Assembly: GCF_018861145.1 (NCBI RefSeq)
Contig: NZ_JAHKQT010000017.1
Span: forward strand, 62,001-126,000
Length of the DNA: 64,000 nt
DNA from: Poseidonibacter lekithochrous
GTDB lineage: Bacteria; Campylobacterota; Campylobacteria; Campylobacterales; Arcobacteraceae
Direction of reading: 5' to 3'
The translations under genes and the position numbers were made by a program. The notes below the pieces were generated by a model. It worked only from the letters and a program-made list of their open reading frames with translations. It was not told the origin of the DNA and did no database searches. Positions 51,786-63,353 of the stretch are shown piece after piece (position 1 is the stretch's first letter; every line of letters begins with the position of its first letter).

Positions 51786-53228
51786 ATGAAAACAATAACA
51801 ACAACAGCAGGGGAACCTGTAGGTAGTCATCAAGATGCTTTAACAGCGGGTGAGAGAGGCCCTTTATTAATGCAAGATTACTATTTAATAGAAAAACTTG
51901 CACATCAAAATAGAGAAAGAATTCCTGAGCGAACTATGCATGCAAAAGGTTCAGGTGCACATGGAACTTTAACTATTACTAATGATATTACAAAATATAC
52001 AAAAGCTGATATTTTTAGTGAAATCGGAAAACAAACACCTTTATTTATGCGGTTTTCAACAGTAGCAGGTGAGAGAGGTGCTGCTGATGCTGAAAGAGAT
52101 GTAAGAGGTTTTGCTATGAAGTTTTATACACAAGAAGGAAACTGGGATTTAGTTGGAAATAATACTCCAATCTTCTTTGTAGCCGACCCATATAAGTTTC
52201 CAGACTTTGCACATACACAAAAAAGAGATCCAAGAACAAATATGAGAAGCCCAACTGCAATGTGGGATTTTTGGTCATTAACTCCTGAGTCAATACACCA
52301 GGTTACTATTTTATTCTCAGATCGTGGAATACCAAGCTCATATAGACATATGCATGGTTTTGGTTCACACACATATAGTTTTATAAATAAAGACAAGGAA
52401 AGAACATGGGTTAAATTTCACTTTGTAACACAACAAGGTATTAAAAATCTTACAAATGAAGAAGCTAGTGTTGTAATTGGAAATGATAGAGAAAGTGCTC
52501 AAAAAGATTTATACGAATCAATTGAAAATAAAGACTTCCCAAAATGGGATTTAAAAATTCAAGTGATGAGCGAAGAACAAGCAAAAAATCACAGAGATAA
52601 TCCATTTGATTTAACAAAAGTTTGGTCTAAAAAAGAGTATCCACTTATAGATGTAGGTACTATGGAATTAAATAGAAATCCAAATAATTATTTTAATGAA
52701 GTGGAACAAGCATCATTTTCTCCATCAAATATGGTTCCTGGAATTGCATTGTCTCCTGATAAAATGTTACAAGCCAGAGGTTTTGCATATCCTGATGCTC
52801 AAAGATATAGAGTAGGAACTCACTATGAAGCATTACCAATTAACAGACCTTTAAATGAAGTTAATACTTATCATAAAGATGGTTCTATGAGTTTTGAAGA
52901 TATAAATAAAACAGCTGGGCTTATATATGAGCCAAATAGTTTTGGTGGAGCAAAAGAAGATGCCCAATACTTAGAACCTGCATATCCATTAGAAGGTGAT
53001 GCAGCAAGATATGATAGAAGCTTAAATAATGATCATTTCTATCAAGCTAGAGATTTATTTAATCTTATGAATGAGAGCCAAAAAAATCTACTTTTCACTA
53101 ATATTGCAGCAGGAATGCAAGATGTTCCAAATGATATTATAAATAGACAAATAGCGCTATTTGAACAAATATCATCTGCATATGCAAATGGTGTAAAAAA
53201 GGCTTTAGATGGAAACAATAGTAAGTAG
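51786..53228 (+). CDS. katA: Catalase (monofunctional haem, small subunit)
   Basis: 480 residues, clade 3 size. It breaks down hydrogen peroxide. Active-site His in [12 protein letters not shown] at about residue 55; Asn in [17 protein letters not shown]; proximal haem-ligand Tyr in [18 protein letters not shown] at about 335. No signal peptide is visible. A Fur/PerR-like palindrome lies upstream. The stop lies inside the next gene, which overlaps by 20 bases. Confidence 0.96.
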   Translation: MKTITTTAGEPVGSHQDALTAGERGPLLMQDYYLIEKLAHQNRERIPERTMHAKGSGAHGTLTITNDITKYTKADIFSEIGKQTPLFMRFSTVAGERGAADAERDVRGFAMKFYTQEGNWDLVGNNTPIFFVADPYKFPDFAHTQKRDPRTNMRSPTAMWDFWSLTPESIHQVTILFSDRGIPSSYRHMHGFGSHTYSFINKDKERTWVKFHFVTQQGIKNLTNEEASVVIGNDRESAQKDLYESIENKDFPKWDLKIQVMSEEQAKNHRDNPFDLTKVWSKKEYPLIDVGTMELNRNPNNYFNEVEQASFSPSNMVPGIALSPDKMLQARGFAYPDAQRYRVGTHYEALPINRPLNEVNTYHKDGSMSFEDINKTAGLIYEPNSFGGAKEDAQYLEPAYPLEGDAARYDRSLNNDHFYQARDLFNLMNESQKNLLFTNIAAGMQDVPNDIINRQIALFEQISSAYANGVKKALDGNNSK

Positions 53229-53694
53229 CCAAGAAGAAGAAAGATATGTAGAACTTCAATTACTTGCATTAGATTATGCAAGAGAAGGTAATACACATGA
53301 TCTTGATAAGATGATATCTTATGGAATGCCTATAAATCTTTGTACAATTAAAGATGATACATTACTAATGCTGGCAACTTATAATGGTAATTATGAAACA
53401 GCACAGATGTTAATCAAAAATGGTGCTGATTTAGATAAAGTAAATCAAAGAGAACAAACCCCTTTAGAAGGAGTTTGTTTTAAAGGTTATTTTGAAATAG
53501 TAAAATTACTTGTCGAAAGTGGTGCTACAATTACAAATAATTCTATAAGTTTTGCAAGCATCTTTGGACATAAAGAAATAGTAAAATATTTAAAAAATAA
53601 GGCTCCTTTAAAAAAACATAAAATAGTAGGAATTGATGTAGAAAGTATTTCTACTTTTGTAGCAAAAATTAAAAATATTTTTAGAAAAAATTGA
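53209..53694 (+). CDS. Ankyrin-repeat protein coupled to catalase
   Basis: 161 residues with about four ankyrin repeats ([68 protein letters not shown]). Its ATG is within the last codons of katA, so translation is coupled. The same arrangement is known in Pseudomonas, where AnkB supports catalase KatB activity; equivalent function is a reasonable inference. No signal peptide is seen. Confidence 0.9.
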   Translation: METIVSSQEEERYVELQLLALDYAREGNTHDLDKMISYGMPINLCTIKDDTLLMLATYNGNYETAQMLIKNGADLDKVNQREQTPLEGVCFKGYFEIVKLLVESGATITNNSISFASIFGHKEIVKYLKNKAPLKKHKIVGIDVESISTFVAKIKNIFRKN

Positions 53695-53775
53695 TTTCTT
53701 TTCTTAACCTCTTCATAATAAAAACTTAGATAAAATAATACGTTTTGCTATAAAGAATGAAATAAGGAAACGAAT

Positions 53776-54885
53776 ATGTTATTAACTCCAGGTCCTACTC
53801 CTGTACCAGAATTTGTAAGAAAAGCAATGGCCGATATTACAATTCATCATAGAACTCCAGAGTTTGAAGCTATTTTTGCCCAAACGAGAGAGTTATTATT
53901 TGAACTATACAATATGGATGAGGTTGTTATGCTTGCATCTAGTGGTTCAGGTGCTATGGAAGCTTGTATTACAAACTTAACACATAAAAAAGCTCTTACT
54001 ATTAATTCAGGAAAGTTTGGTGAAAGATTTGGAAAGATATGTAAAGCTTTCGATATTGAATATACTGAAATTAAAAATGAATGGAATAAAGCAGTTACTG
54101 TTGAAGAAGTGCTTTATACTCTTGAACAAGATAAAGATATTGATGCGATTTTTATTCAAATTTGTGAAAGTGCTGGAGGATTAAGACATCCTGTAGAGCA
54201 AATTGCACAAGAAGTTAAAAAATTAAACAGAGATATTATGATTATTGCAGATGGTATTACAGCAATCGGTGTTGAAAAAATTGATACTACAAACTTAGAT
54301 GCAGTAATTACAGGAAGTCAAAAAGCTTTAATGCTTCCTCCAGGACTTGCAGTAATTGGTTTATCAAATGATGCAGTTGCAAAAATAGAAAAGAAATCAA
54401 GAGGTTTCTATTTTAATTTAGCGACAGAAATTAAACAACAAAGAAAAAATACTACAGCATGGACAGCAGCTACTACACTTATCATTGGATTACGAGAAAT
54501 TTTATCAAATATTAAAAACAATGGTGGTTTTGATGCTTTATATGAAAAAACTGCATTAAGAGCTAGTTCATCTAGAAAAGCATTAAAAGCAATTGGTTGT
54601 AAGATTTATCCTTCAACTCCTGCAAATGCTATGACTACAATTTATACTGAAGATGCACCTGCAATTAGAAAAATATTAAAAAATAAATATGATGTAAATA
54701 TTGCTGGTGGACAAGATCATATTAAATCATTGATTTTTAGAATTAATCATATGGGCTTAGTTGATGATAATGAAGCTGCATGGGTTTTAAATACAATTGA
54801 ATTAGCAATGGATGAATTAAAAATAAGAACATTTGATGGAACTGCGAATAGAGTGTTTTCTACAAATATGTTTAAAGGAAACTAG
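53776..54885 (+). CDS. Class V pyridoxal-phosphate aminotransferase (alanine-glyoxylate / serine type)
   Basis: 369 residues. N-terminus MLLTPGPTPVPEFVRKAMAD is typical of alanine-glyoxylate and serine-pyruvate aminotransferases; the PLP lysine lies in DAVITGSQKALMLPPGLA at about residue 190. Substrate could be serine, alanine or phosphonate-related; not decidable. It is followed after 5 bases by hisZ and is the first gene of the rightward operon to carA. Confidence 0.88.
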   Translation: MLLTPGPTPVPEFVRKAMADITIHHRTPEFEAIFAQTRELLFELYNMDEVVMLASSGSGAMEACITNLTHKKALTINSGKFGERFGKICKAFDIEYTEIKNEWNKAVTVEEVLYTLEQDKDIDAIFIQICESAGGLRHPVEQIAQEVKKLNRDIMIIADGITAIGVEKIDTTNLDAVITGSQKALMLPPGLAVIGLSNDAVAKIEKKSRGFYFNLATEIKQQRKNTTAWTAATTLIIGLREILSNIKNNGGFDALYEKTALRASSSRKALKAIGCKIYPSTPANAMTTIYTEDAPAIRKILKNKYDVNIAGGQDHIKSLIFRINHMGLVDDNEAAWVLNTIELAMDELKIRTFDGTANRVFSTNMFKGN

Positions 54886-54890
54886 AATAG

Positions 54891-56991
<2,101 letters not shown>

Positions 56992-56995
56992 TATT

Positions 56996-57547
56996 ATGAG
57001 AATGAAGACACATCATACACCATATATTTCAAGAAGAATCACAAGAGATTTAGTTACTTGTGAGTTTGTTGAAATAAGAAAAGAAAAGCATAGTATTGAA
57101 GCTGAAGTAGAAAAAATACTAGATGCTGATATTGATAAAGAGTATGATCTAGATGAAAAAGTTGATTCAATCTTAGATGAACAAGAAGAAGAAATAGAAT
57201 TTCATAATGCAGATAGAAGACAATTATTTTGGATGACTAAAAAAAGATTAGCAAATGATTTTGGAGTTATTTTAAATAATGAAGATAGATTCTCTGATAT
57301 TGCACATCAGATTTTAGATTATTTATGGGATGAAGATTATATTCATTATACATGTTCTGATAATCAAATTAAAAATGTAATTTTTGCTTCAATTGAGCAA
57401 TTTATGAAAGGTTTTGAAGAAGCAGATTCTGCTGTTTATGAAAAAATTAAAACATATAAAAGAAAGCTAATACCAGGAACTGAAGATTATGATATTATTT
57501 ATCATAGATTATATGAAGAAGAATTAATTAAAAGGGGATTGATTTAA
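56996..57547 (+). CDS. DUF507 family protein
   Basis: 183 residues, charged and helical. KTHHTPYISRRITRDLVTCEFVEI opens as in the DUF507 family, and the second half repeats the pattern (QLFWMTKKRLANDFGVILNNEDRFSDIAHQILDYLWD). Function is unknown. It is 4 bases after purA and 1 base before carA, so it belongs to the nucleotide operon, as in other Campylobacterota. The start is ATG at 56996; a second ATG two codons later is the alternative. Confidence 0.8.
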   Translation: MRMKTHHTPYISRRITRDLVTCEFVEIRKEKHSIEAEVEKILDADIDKEYDLDEKVDSILDEQEEEIEFHNADRRQLFWMTKKRLANDFGVILNNEDRFSDIAHQILDYLWDEDYIHYTCSDNQIKNVIFASIEQFMKGFEEADSAVYEKIKTYKRKLIPGTEDYDIIYHRLYEEELIKRGLI

Positions 57548-57548
57548 T

Positions 57549-58670
57549 ATGCAAAGAGTTTGGATATATTTAGAAAATGGAACATTTTTAGAAGCAAGAT
57601 CATTTGGTGCGACAGGTACATCTGTTGGTGAAATAGTTTTTAATACATCATTAACTGGATATCAAGAAATTATTTCAGATCCATCATATGCAGGTCAATT
57701 TGTTACTTTTACAATGCCAGAAATTGGTAACGTTGGAGTTAACTCTGATGATATGGAGAGTAAAACTTGTCACTGTAAAGGTGTATTAGTTAGAAATTAT
57801 CATCATGATTATTCTAATTATAGAGCTACTGATAATTTAGATTCATTATTAAAAGAACATAATGTTTTAGGTATTTGTGACATTGATACTAGATATTTAA
57901 CTAAGATGTTAAGAGATGAGGGGGCTATGATGATGATAGCTTCGACTGAAATTTCATCAAAAGAAGAGTTAGCTAAAAAATTAGCATCAAGTCCTAGAAT
58001 TGAAGATATCAACTATATTGAGCAAGTATCTACAAAAGAAGCTTATGTTCATAAGTTTGGAGCTTGGGATCATGAAAATAAAGCATATAATAAAGCTGTT
58101 ATGAGTGACAAAAAAGTTGTTGTTGTTGACTTTGGTGTTAAAAGAAATATCTTAAATGAATTAGTACAATCAGGTCTTGAAGTAGAAGTTATTCCTTCAT
58201 CTTTTAAAGCTGTTGATTTAATTGAAAGATTTGAGAAAAAAGAAATTGGTGGAATTTTTCTTTCAAATGGTCCAGGTGATCCATTAACACTTACAGAAGA
58301 AAAGAAAGAAGTTCAAAAACTAATTGATGCAAATATTCCAATGTTTGCTATTTGTTTAGGACACCAAATGTTATCAATTGCTCATGGATATGATACATAT
58401 AAATTAAAATTTGGTCAACATGGTGGTAACCATCCTGTTGCAAATCCTGATAATATAGTAGAAATTACTGCACAAAATCATAACTATAATGTTCCAGATA
58501 ATATTATAGAAATAGCAGAAATTACACACCAGAATTTATTTGATAATACTATTGAAGGTGTAAAATATAAGAATAAAGAGATTTTCTCAGTTCAACATCA
58601 CCCTGAAGCATCTCCAGGTCCTCATGAGTCAAAATATATCTTTAATGAATTTGCAAAGATTGTAAAATAA
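57549..58670 (+). CDS. carA: Carbamoyl-phosphate synthase small subunit
   Basis: 373 residues. It supplies ammonia from glutamine for carbamoyl phosphate in pyrimidine and arginine synthesis. N-domain: LENGTFLEARSFGATGTSVGEIVFNTSLTG; C-terminal class I glutamine amidotransferase with nucleophile Cys in FAICLGHQMLSIAHG and the His-Glu pair in SVQHHPEASPGP. Last gene of the operon, ended by a strong terminator. Confidence 0.97.
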   Translation: MQRVWIYLENGTFLEARSFGATGTSVGEIVFNTSLTGYQEIISDPSYAGQFVTFTMPEIGNVGVNSDDMESKTCHCKGVLVRNYHHDYSNYRATDNLDSLLKEHNVLGICDIDTRYLTKMLRDEGAMMMIASTEISSKEELAKKLASSPRIEDINYIEQVSTKEAYVHKFGAWDHENKAYNKAVMSDKKVVVVDFGVKRNILNELVQSGLEVEVIPSSFKAVDLIERFEKKEIGGIFLSNGPGDPLTLTEEKKEVQKLIDANIPMFAICLGHQMLSIAHGYDTYKLKFGQHGGNHPVANPDNIVEITAQNHNYNVPDNIIEIAEITHQNLFDNTIEGVKYKNKEIFSVQHHPEASPGPHESKYIFNEFAKIVK

Positions 58671-58690
58671 GGTTTAACCCCTTATTTTAC
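58662..58690. terminator. Bidirectional terminator after carA
   Basis: A perfect 11-bp stem (GTAAAATAAGG / CCTTATTTTAC) with a 7-base loop, overlapping the stop codons of carA and the convergent DUF2798 gene. Confidence 0.85.
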
Positions 58691-58906
58691 TAATAGTTTT
58701 CCTACGGCTTTTTTAACAAAAGGAACTACTATTATTATTGTTGGAAATGCAACTAAAAATGCTTTCCAATAAGCTTCTAACCAAATAATTATAAAACTGT
58801 CAACAACACCTAAATTAATATATGTAATCACAAGGCTCATGAAACCTGACATAAATAAGCTCATTAAAAAAGCAAATAGTATTATTTCATATTTTCTTGG
58901 AATCAT
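58682..58906 (-). CDS. DUF2798 family small membrane protein
   Basis: 74 residues, two membrane helices (IILFAFLMSLFMSGFMSLVITYI and FLVAFPTIIIVVPFVKKAVGKLL), the DUF2798 pattern. Function unknown. It starts 9 bases after pgpA ends, so it is the last gene of the minus-strand group. Confidence 0.75.
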   Translation of the reverse strand: MIPRKYEIILFAFLMSLFMSGFMSLVITYINLGVVDSFIIIWLEAYWKAFLVAFPTIIIVVPFVKKAVGKLLVK

Positions 58907-58915
58907 TTTAATTCT

Positions 58916-59395
58916 TTATATAGTTGTAAGTGTTTGAAATAATTCATATGTTGCAGCAGTTGCAATTCCTGCTGCAATTCCAGCAACTAAATCATCTCCC
59001 ATAACTCCCCATCCACCTTTTACATCTCTATCAATACGTCCAATAATAGATGGCTTCCAAATATCAAATAATCTAAAGTAAATAAAAGCAAGAGGTGCCA
59101 TAATCATCAGATTTTCTTGAGTGATTCCACAGATTGATATGGCAATCCACATACCTGCTAATTCATCAATTACAATCTCTTTGCCATCATGAACACCTAC
59201 TTCTTTTTCATAAATATCTATTTGTTTAACAGCAATTACACTAATAAATAAGGCTATTAAAAAAATTGTAGATACATGTAAATATGGCAGTAATGCTAAA
59301 ACTAATAATAAAGAAACAAAAGAACCTACAGTTCCTGGTGCTTTAGGACTTAAACCTGAATATCCAACTGTTAAAAAAAATTTTCTAAAATCCAC
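58916..59395 (-). CDS. pgpA: Phosphatidylglycerophosphatase A
   Basis: 159 residues, membrane. It dephosphorylates phosphatidylglycerophosphate. Motifs: GYSGLSPKAPGTVGSFVSLL near the N-terminus, KEIVIDELAGMWIAI and the acidic stretch KGGWGVMGDDLVAGI. Ten bases downstream of the HP1021-like regulator gene. Confidence 0.92.
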   Translation of the reverse strand: MDFRKFFLTVGYSGLSPKAPGTVGSFVSLLLVLALLPYLHVSTIFLIALFISVIAVKQIDIYEKEVGVHDGKEIVIDELAGMWIAISICGITQENLMIMAPLAFIYFRLFDIWKPSIIGRIDRDVKGGWGVMGDDLVAGIAAGIATAATYELFQTLTTI

Positions 59396-59404
59396 AATTA
59401 ATCC

Positions 59405-60295
59405 TTATTTTTTCTTTTCAATACCAAGTTTTTTTCTTTTTTCCCAAAGAGATTTTCTTGAAATTCCTAATTTTTTAGAAAGTTCTGTGTCTGGGTATTT
59501 TGATTGGTATGATAAAACCATTAGTTTTACATAATCATTTATTGTCATAATATTCGTATTACTCATTAGTAAATTTGAATCATTAAATTCTACTTTCCTA
59601 TATGGAAAATCTTCTTCACTTTCTAGTGAAGATATTACACAATTTTTATCTTCAATTAATTTGATTAAATTTTCTTTTGCACTTCTTTTTAATGAATGAA
59701 ATTGTGTTAAATAAATGATTCTTTTTTTATCAATCGTATTTAATTGCTTTTGCCATGTTGATGTAGAAAGAGATATAAAAGAGATTGGTTTATCTAATTT
59801 TCGTGATAGTTCAAATACTAATTTATCGGCACTCTTTTGTGAATTTGATTCTATTAATGTTGGAAATGAAGGTGGAAGTAAAACTTCTTTAGTATCAATA
59901 TCTTCCATAATAAAATCTACATACTCTCTTAAGCTTTGAAGCTCTTTCTTCATTGATCTACACTCTTTGTAGTGGTATATCTTTCTAACTAATTCATCCA
60001 TTATAAAAGGCTTCATAATATAATCTTTTGCGCCATCTTTAATTGGATTAGTAACCGTTTCATCTGAAATATATGAAACTAATAAAAGTATAATTGAAGT
60101 TTGACTATATCTTTTAATTATATTTTTACATAAAGAAGAGGGAAGGGAAGTAGATAATAAAACTATATCATAATCTTTAGTTAGGTTATCTATATTTGGT
60201 GATTCAATATAATCACAACTGTGCCCATCATCTAGTAATCTTGAAACTACTTTTTGTGCTAAGTAAATTTCATTTTCTATAATTAATATATTCAT
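59405..60295 (-). CDS. HP1021-like atypical response regulator
   Basis: 296 residues. An N-terminal receiver domain (MNILIIENEIYLAQKVVSRLL) in which the phospho-acceptor Asp is replaced by Ser48 in DIVLLSTSLP, as in Helicobacter pylori HP1021 (Ser47). Middle region is a remnant of a sigma54-activator-like AAA domain (KRIIYLTQFHSLKRSAKENLIKLIED) without a P-loop. The C-terminal Fis-type HTH reads TELSKKLGISRKSLWEKRKKLG. HP1021 proteins bind oriC and regulate redox and metabolism. The gene follows ispDF with a 4-base overlap, as in Helicobacter and Campylobacter, which supports orthology. Confidence 0.88.
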   Translation of the reverse strand: MNILIIENEIYLAQKVVSRLLDDGHSCDYIESPNIDNLTKDYDIVLLSTSLPSSLCKNIIKRYSQTSIILLLVSYISDETVTNPIKDGAKDYIMKPFIMDELVRKIYHYKECRSMKKELQSLREYVDFIMEDIDTKEVLLPPSFPTLIESNSQKSADKLVFELSRKLDKPISFISLSTSTWQKQLNTIDKKRIIYLTQFHSLKRSAKENLIKLIEDKNCVISSLESEEDFPYRKVEFNDSNLLMSNTNIMTINDYVKLMVLSYQSKYPDTELSKKLGISRKSLWEKRKKLGIEKKK

Positions 60296-61416
60296 TTTTT
60301 AGTCCAATTATAATATTTTAAAGTAGCTATACTTTGTACTGCAACGCCTTCGCTTCTTCCAATAAAACCCATCTTTTCAGCAGTAGTGGCTTTTATGTTT
60401 ACAAATTGTTTTTCAATTCCTAATAATTTTGCAATTGAAGATTTAATTTCTTGTTTATGTGGATTTATTTTTGGTTTTTGAGCAATGATTGTTAAATCAA
60501 TATTTACAATTTCATATCCAACATTATAAATAAACTCTACAATTTTTTCTAATAAAACCTTTGAATCAATACCTTTATATTGTTCATCTGTATCAGGGAA
60601 GAACTCCCCGATATCTCCTGCTCCAGCAGCTCCTAAAAGTGCATCAATAACAGAGTGAATTAATACATCTCCATCACTATGAGCTTTAAACCCATAATCT
60701 ACAGGTAATTTAATTCCGCCTAGATACATTTCTTTATTATCTTCAAACTGATGAATATCAAATCCTGTTCCAGTAAAGAAGTTATTAGAAGGAGTTTTTA
60801 AACAAGCTAGTTCATCAATTTCATTTCCAAAAGTTAATTTTTTGCTTTTTGTACTTCCTTGAATATATTTAATAGTTCCATTATTTGCTTTTATTGCAGA
60901 ACTATCATCCGTATGCTCAATATTTGTTTTTAATGAGTTCCTTAGAACCTCTGTATTTGAAAGTTGAGGAGTTTGTATTAATTTTACACTATCTCTATTT
61001 ATTGTATTTTCATCATAAATTACAGTATCTGAAACATTTAATACAGGTACTATACAATCAGCATGGTTTTTATTTTCTAATAAATCAATAATTACACTTT
61101 TAGGAATACAAGCTCTTGCTACATCTGAAATCATTACATGACTTGTACTTACTTCTTTTAATGAATTTACAATAGATTCTTGTCTAGTATTACCACCTGC
61201 TATAAAGCAGTAATCATCAGAAAAGTTTTTCATATAGGAAAGTTCATTTTTGGAAGAAGTAATTATTATTTTGTCAAAATCAGCATATTCTGACATCTTT
61301 TTTGTAACATTTAACCATAGCGGATGATTATCTGTTCTTAACCATTGTTTTTTTGCTTTATGTTCAAATCTACTTGAATTTCCAGCACATAATATTATCA
61401 GTGTAACATCTAGCAA
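60292..61416 (-). CDS. ispDF: Bifunctional IspD/IspF enzyme
   Basis: 374 residues. N-terminal IspD half: LIILCAGNSSRFEHKAKKQWL (CTP binding) and VMISDVARACIP, making CDP-ME from MEP and CTP. C-terminal IspF half: GTGFDIHQFEDNKEMYLGGIKLP, the zinc site SDGDVLIHSVIDALLGAAGAGDIGEFFPDTD, and TTAEKMGFIGRSEGVAVQ. The fusion is usual in Campylobacterota. MEP pathway to isoprenoids. Confidence 0.96.
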   Translation of the reverse strand: MLDVTLIILCAGNSSRFEHKAKKQWLRTDNHPLWLNVTKKMSEYADFDKIIITSSKNELSYMKNFSDDYCFIAGGNTRQESIVNSLKEVSTSHVMISDVARACIPKSVIIDLLENKNHADCIVPVLNVSDTVIYDENTINRDSVKLIQTPQLSNTEVLRNSLKTNIEHTDDSSAIKANNGTIKYIQGSTKSKKLTFGNEIDELACLKTPSNNFFTGTGFDIHQFEDNKEMYLGGIKLPVDYGFKAHSDGDVLIHSVIDALLGAAGAGDIGEFFPDTDEQYKGIDSKVLLEKIVEFIYNVGYEIVNIDLTIIAQKPKINPHKQEIKSSIAKLLGIEKQFVNIKATTAEKMGFIGRSEGVAVQSIATLKYYNWTKK

Positions 61417-61473
61417 ATAAGTCCCTTGTGTAAAAAAGTTACATATTATAGTTAAAAGTTACTTACGCATAAG

Positions 61474-62295
61474 TTAAGAATTTTTATCTAACTCTTCTTT
61501 TATCGCATCTATTGAATTAATAAAGTGTTCTAAATCTAATTGGTATTCAACAACTTTAGCTATTGCTTTTTCAACAGAATCATCACTAAGAGGGGCTCTT
61601 ACATTAGTTAGTATTTTTATAATTTCAAGTATTTGTACTTTTTGAATAAATTCTTTAGGGCAGTTTTCTATATCTCCCACAAATCCAATTGAAAATATTA
61701 AATTATGTCCAAGTGACCAGTTTTTAAATATATTTGCTGTAATTCTAGCACAACTATATCCTACAAACTTTTCTTCACATAAAGACATATCTTCATTTTT
61801 ATTTAATTCATCTAAAAATTCTTCAGTTTGTTTATTTTCTTGAATTATTTCAGAGATTACAAATTTTCCTGTTTCTTGTAAAAATGCAGGGAGAAGTAAT
61901 TCATCTTTTAAATCAAAATCAATACTTGAAATCCAAGTATTAACAATTTTTGTAGCTAAGGCACTTGTAAATATAAAGTCATCAGTTGTTACTGCATAAG
62001 CGCAAAGATTAGATTTAAGTGTATCTTGAATTAAAGTTCCCATCGCAACAGAAATAGTAAAATTTATTCCTAATAAATGAATAGATCTACTTAAAGTATC
62101 AACTTCACTTCTAAATCCAAACATAGCAGAGTTAGCAATTCTTAAAATTGTTGTAACCATTAAAGGATCTTGTTCAATTATTGTTATTAATTTTTCTGGA
62201 CTTGAGTCTTTGATTCTTTTAAAATCTTCTAACTCGATAATACTACTTGGTAATGGAGGTAGCGAATCTATCTTTTTTATTAAAATTTTTTTCAT
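61474..62295 (-). CDS. HDOD-domain protein
   Basis: 273 residues from the ATG at 62295, which has a TAGGAAT ribosome site; an in-frame start 13 codons upstream would add a non-conserved tail. The HDOD domain opens with IKKIDSLPPLPSSIIELEDF, then IIEQDPLMVTTILRIANSAMFGFRSEVDTLSRSIHLLGI. HDOD proteins often link to cyclic-di-GMP or stress signalling; no output domain follows. It is a single-gene unit. Confidence 0.88.
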   Translation of the reverse strand: MKKILIKKIDSLPPLPSSIIELEDFKRIKDSSPEKLITIIEQDPLMVTTILRIANSAMFGFRSEVDTLSRSIHLLGINFTISVAMGTLIQDTLKSNLCAYAVTTDDFIFTSALATKIVNTWISSIDFDLKDELLLPAFLQETGKFVISEIIQENKQTEEFLDELNKNEDMSLCEEKFVGYSCARITANIFKNWSLGHNLIFSIGFVGDIENCPKEFIQKVQILEIIKILTNVRAPLSDDSVEKAIAKVVEYQLDLEHFINSIDAIKEELDKNS

Positions 62296-62408
62296 ATTAT
62301 TCCTAAGTTGTATTTCAAGTATATATAAAAGCAATTATATAGAAAAGAAACTTACATAAGTAATAAAATAAATGTTAAAAGTATTGATAAATAATTTATA
62401 TATATAAC

Positions 62409-63353
62409 TTAAGAAATATATACTTCAATATTAGGATATATATTTAGAAGCCTTTTTCTTTTTTCTTTTGACATTACACAAAATGCTGTAGCTAGGGCAT
62501 CTGCTAATATTGCATTTTCCGCTTTTACAGTAACTGATTTTAAATAATTTGCACTTGTTCCTGTATTTACATCAAATAAATGATGATATTTTTTGCTAAA
62601 TCTTGTACCATATCCACCTGAACTTGCTAATGCATTATTATTTAGTTTTAAATATTTTTTATTTTTTAAATATGGAGTAGCAATATTCCAATCTCTATTA
62701 TCCTTATGTCCTCCAATACTATTAAATTCACCTAAATCAACTAGAACATTTTTAAAACCTTTTTGTCTTAAAATATTTGTAATTCTATCAGTTATATATC
62801 CTTGTGCGATTCCATTTAGTGTTATTTTCATATCTTTTAATTTAAACCGTATTTCTTTTTGCTCTATAATTATATTTTTATAAGATACTAGTTTAATAGC
62901 TTTATTTATATACTTTTCTAGATTTTGACTATTACCTTTTGTTTTAAAAGCTTTGTCATGTGCAAGCCATAAGGGTTGAACAGTAACATCAAAAGCTCCC
63001 TTTGTATTTACAGATATTTTATGTGCAAAGTTTAATACTTCAACTAATTCTTTGGGTGGATTTTTTAAAACACCATCTTTATTTAATTTTGAAATTGAAG
63101 AATTTGTATCAAAGAGACTAAAGATTTTTTCTAATCTTTTAATCTCATTAATACAAATTTTTAAACTTTCATTTGCATAGTTTTTATCTGAATGGAATAA
63201 TGTCATATGAGATGTTGCACCTAAAGCAACTCCTTTCCAAGATGCTACTAAGGATTCTTTAGTATTTTCTGCATTTAATTTATCAAAAGGTAAAGTAAGA
63301 CTTAAAGAACTAGCTAGAATTGTTAAAAACTTTCTTCTTGATACTTTAGACAT
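62409..63353 (-). CDS. apbE: FAD:protein FMN transferase ApbE
   Basis: 314 residues from the ATG at 63353, which has a GGAG site; longer frames lack support. Tat signal SKVSRRKFLTILASS (RR motif) then ApbE: SLFDTNSSISKLNKDGVLK, FDVTVQPLWLAHDKAFK, DLGEFNSIGGHKDNRDWNIATP and FDVNTGTSAN. It covalently links FMN to Thr/Ser in target proteins in the periplasm. Its coding sequence overlaps by 8 bases the upstream polyferredoxin gene, whose probable product (NosR-type) has a flavinylated domain; the pair points to nitrous-oxide or related respiration. Confidence 0.92.
   Translation of the reverse strand: MSKVSRRKFLTILASSLSLTLPFDKLNAENTKESLVASWKGVALGATSHMTLFHSDKNYANESLKICINEIKRLEKIFSLFDTNSSISKLNKDGVLKNPPKELVEVLNFAHKISVNTKGAFDVTVQPLWLAHDKAFKTKGNSQNLEKYINKAIKLVSYKNIIIEQKEIRFKLKDMKITLNGIAQGYITDRITNILRQKGFKNVLVDLGEFNSIGGHKDNRDWNIATPYLKNKKYLKLNNNALASSGGYGTRFSKKYHHLFDVNTGTSANYLKSVTVKAENAILADALATAFCVMSKEKRKRLLNIYPNIEVYIS

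Noticed and set aside
62296-62334. Longer start for the HDOD protein at 62334
   Set aside because: The extra 13 residues are not part of the HDOD domain, and the ATG at 62295 has the ribosome site.
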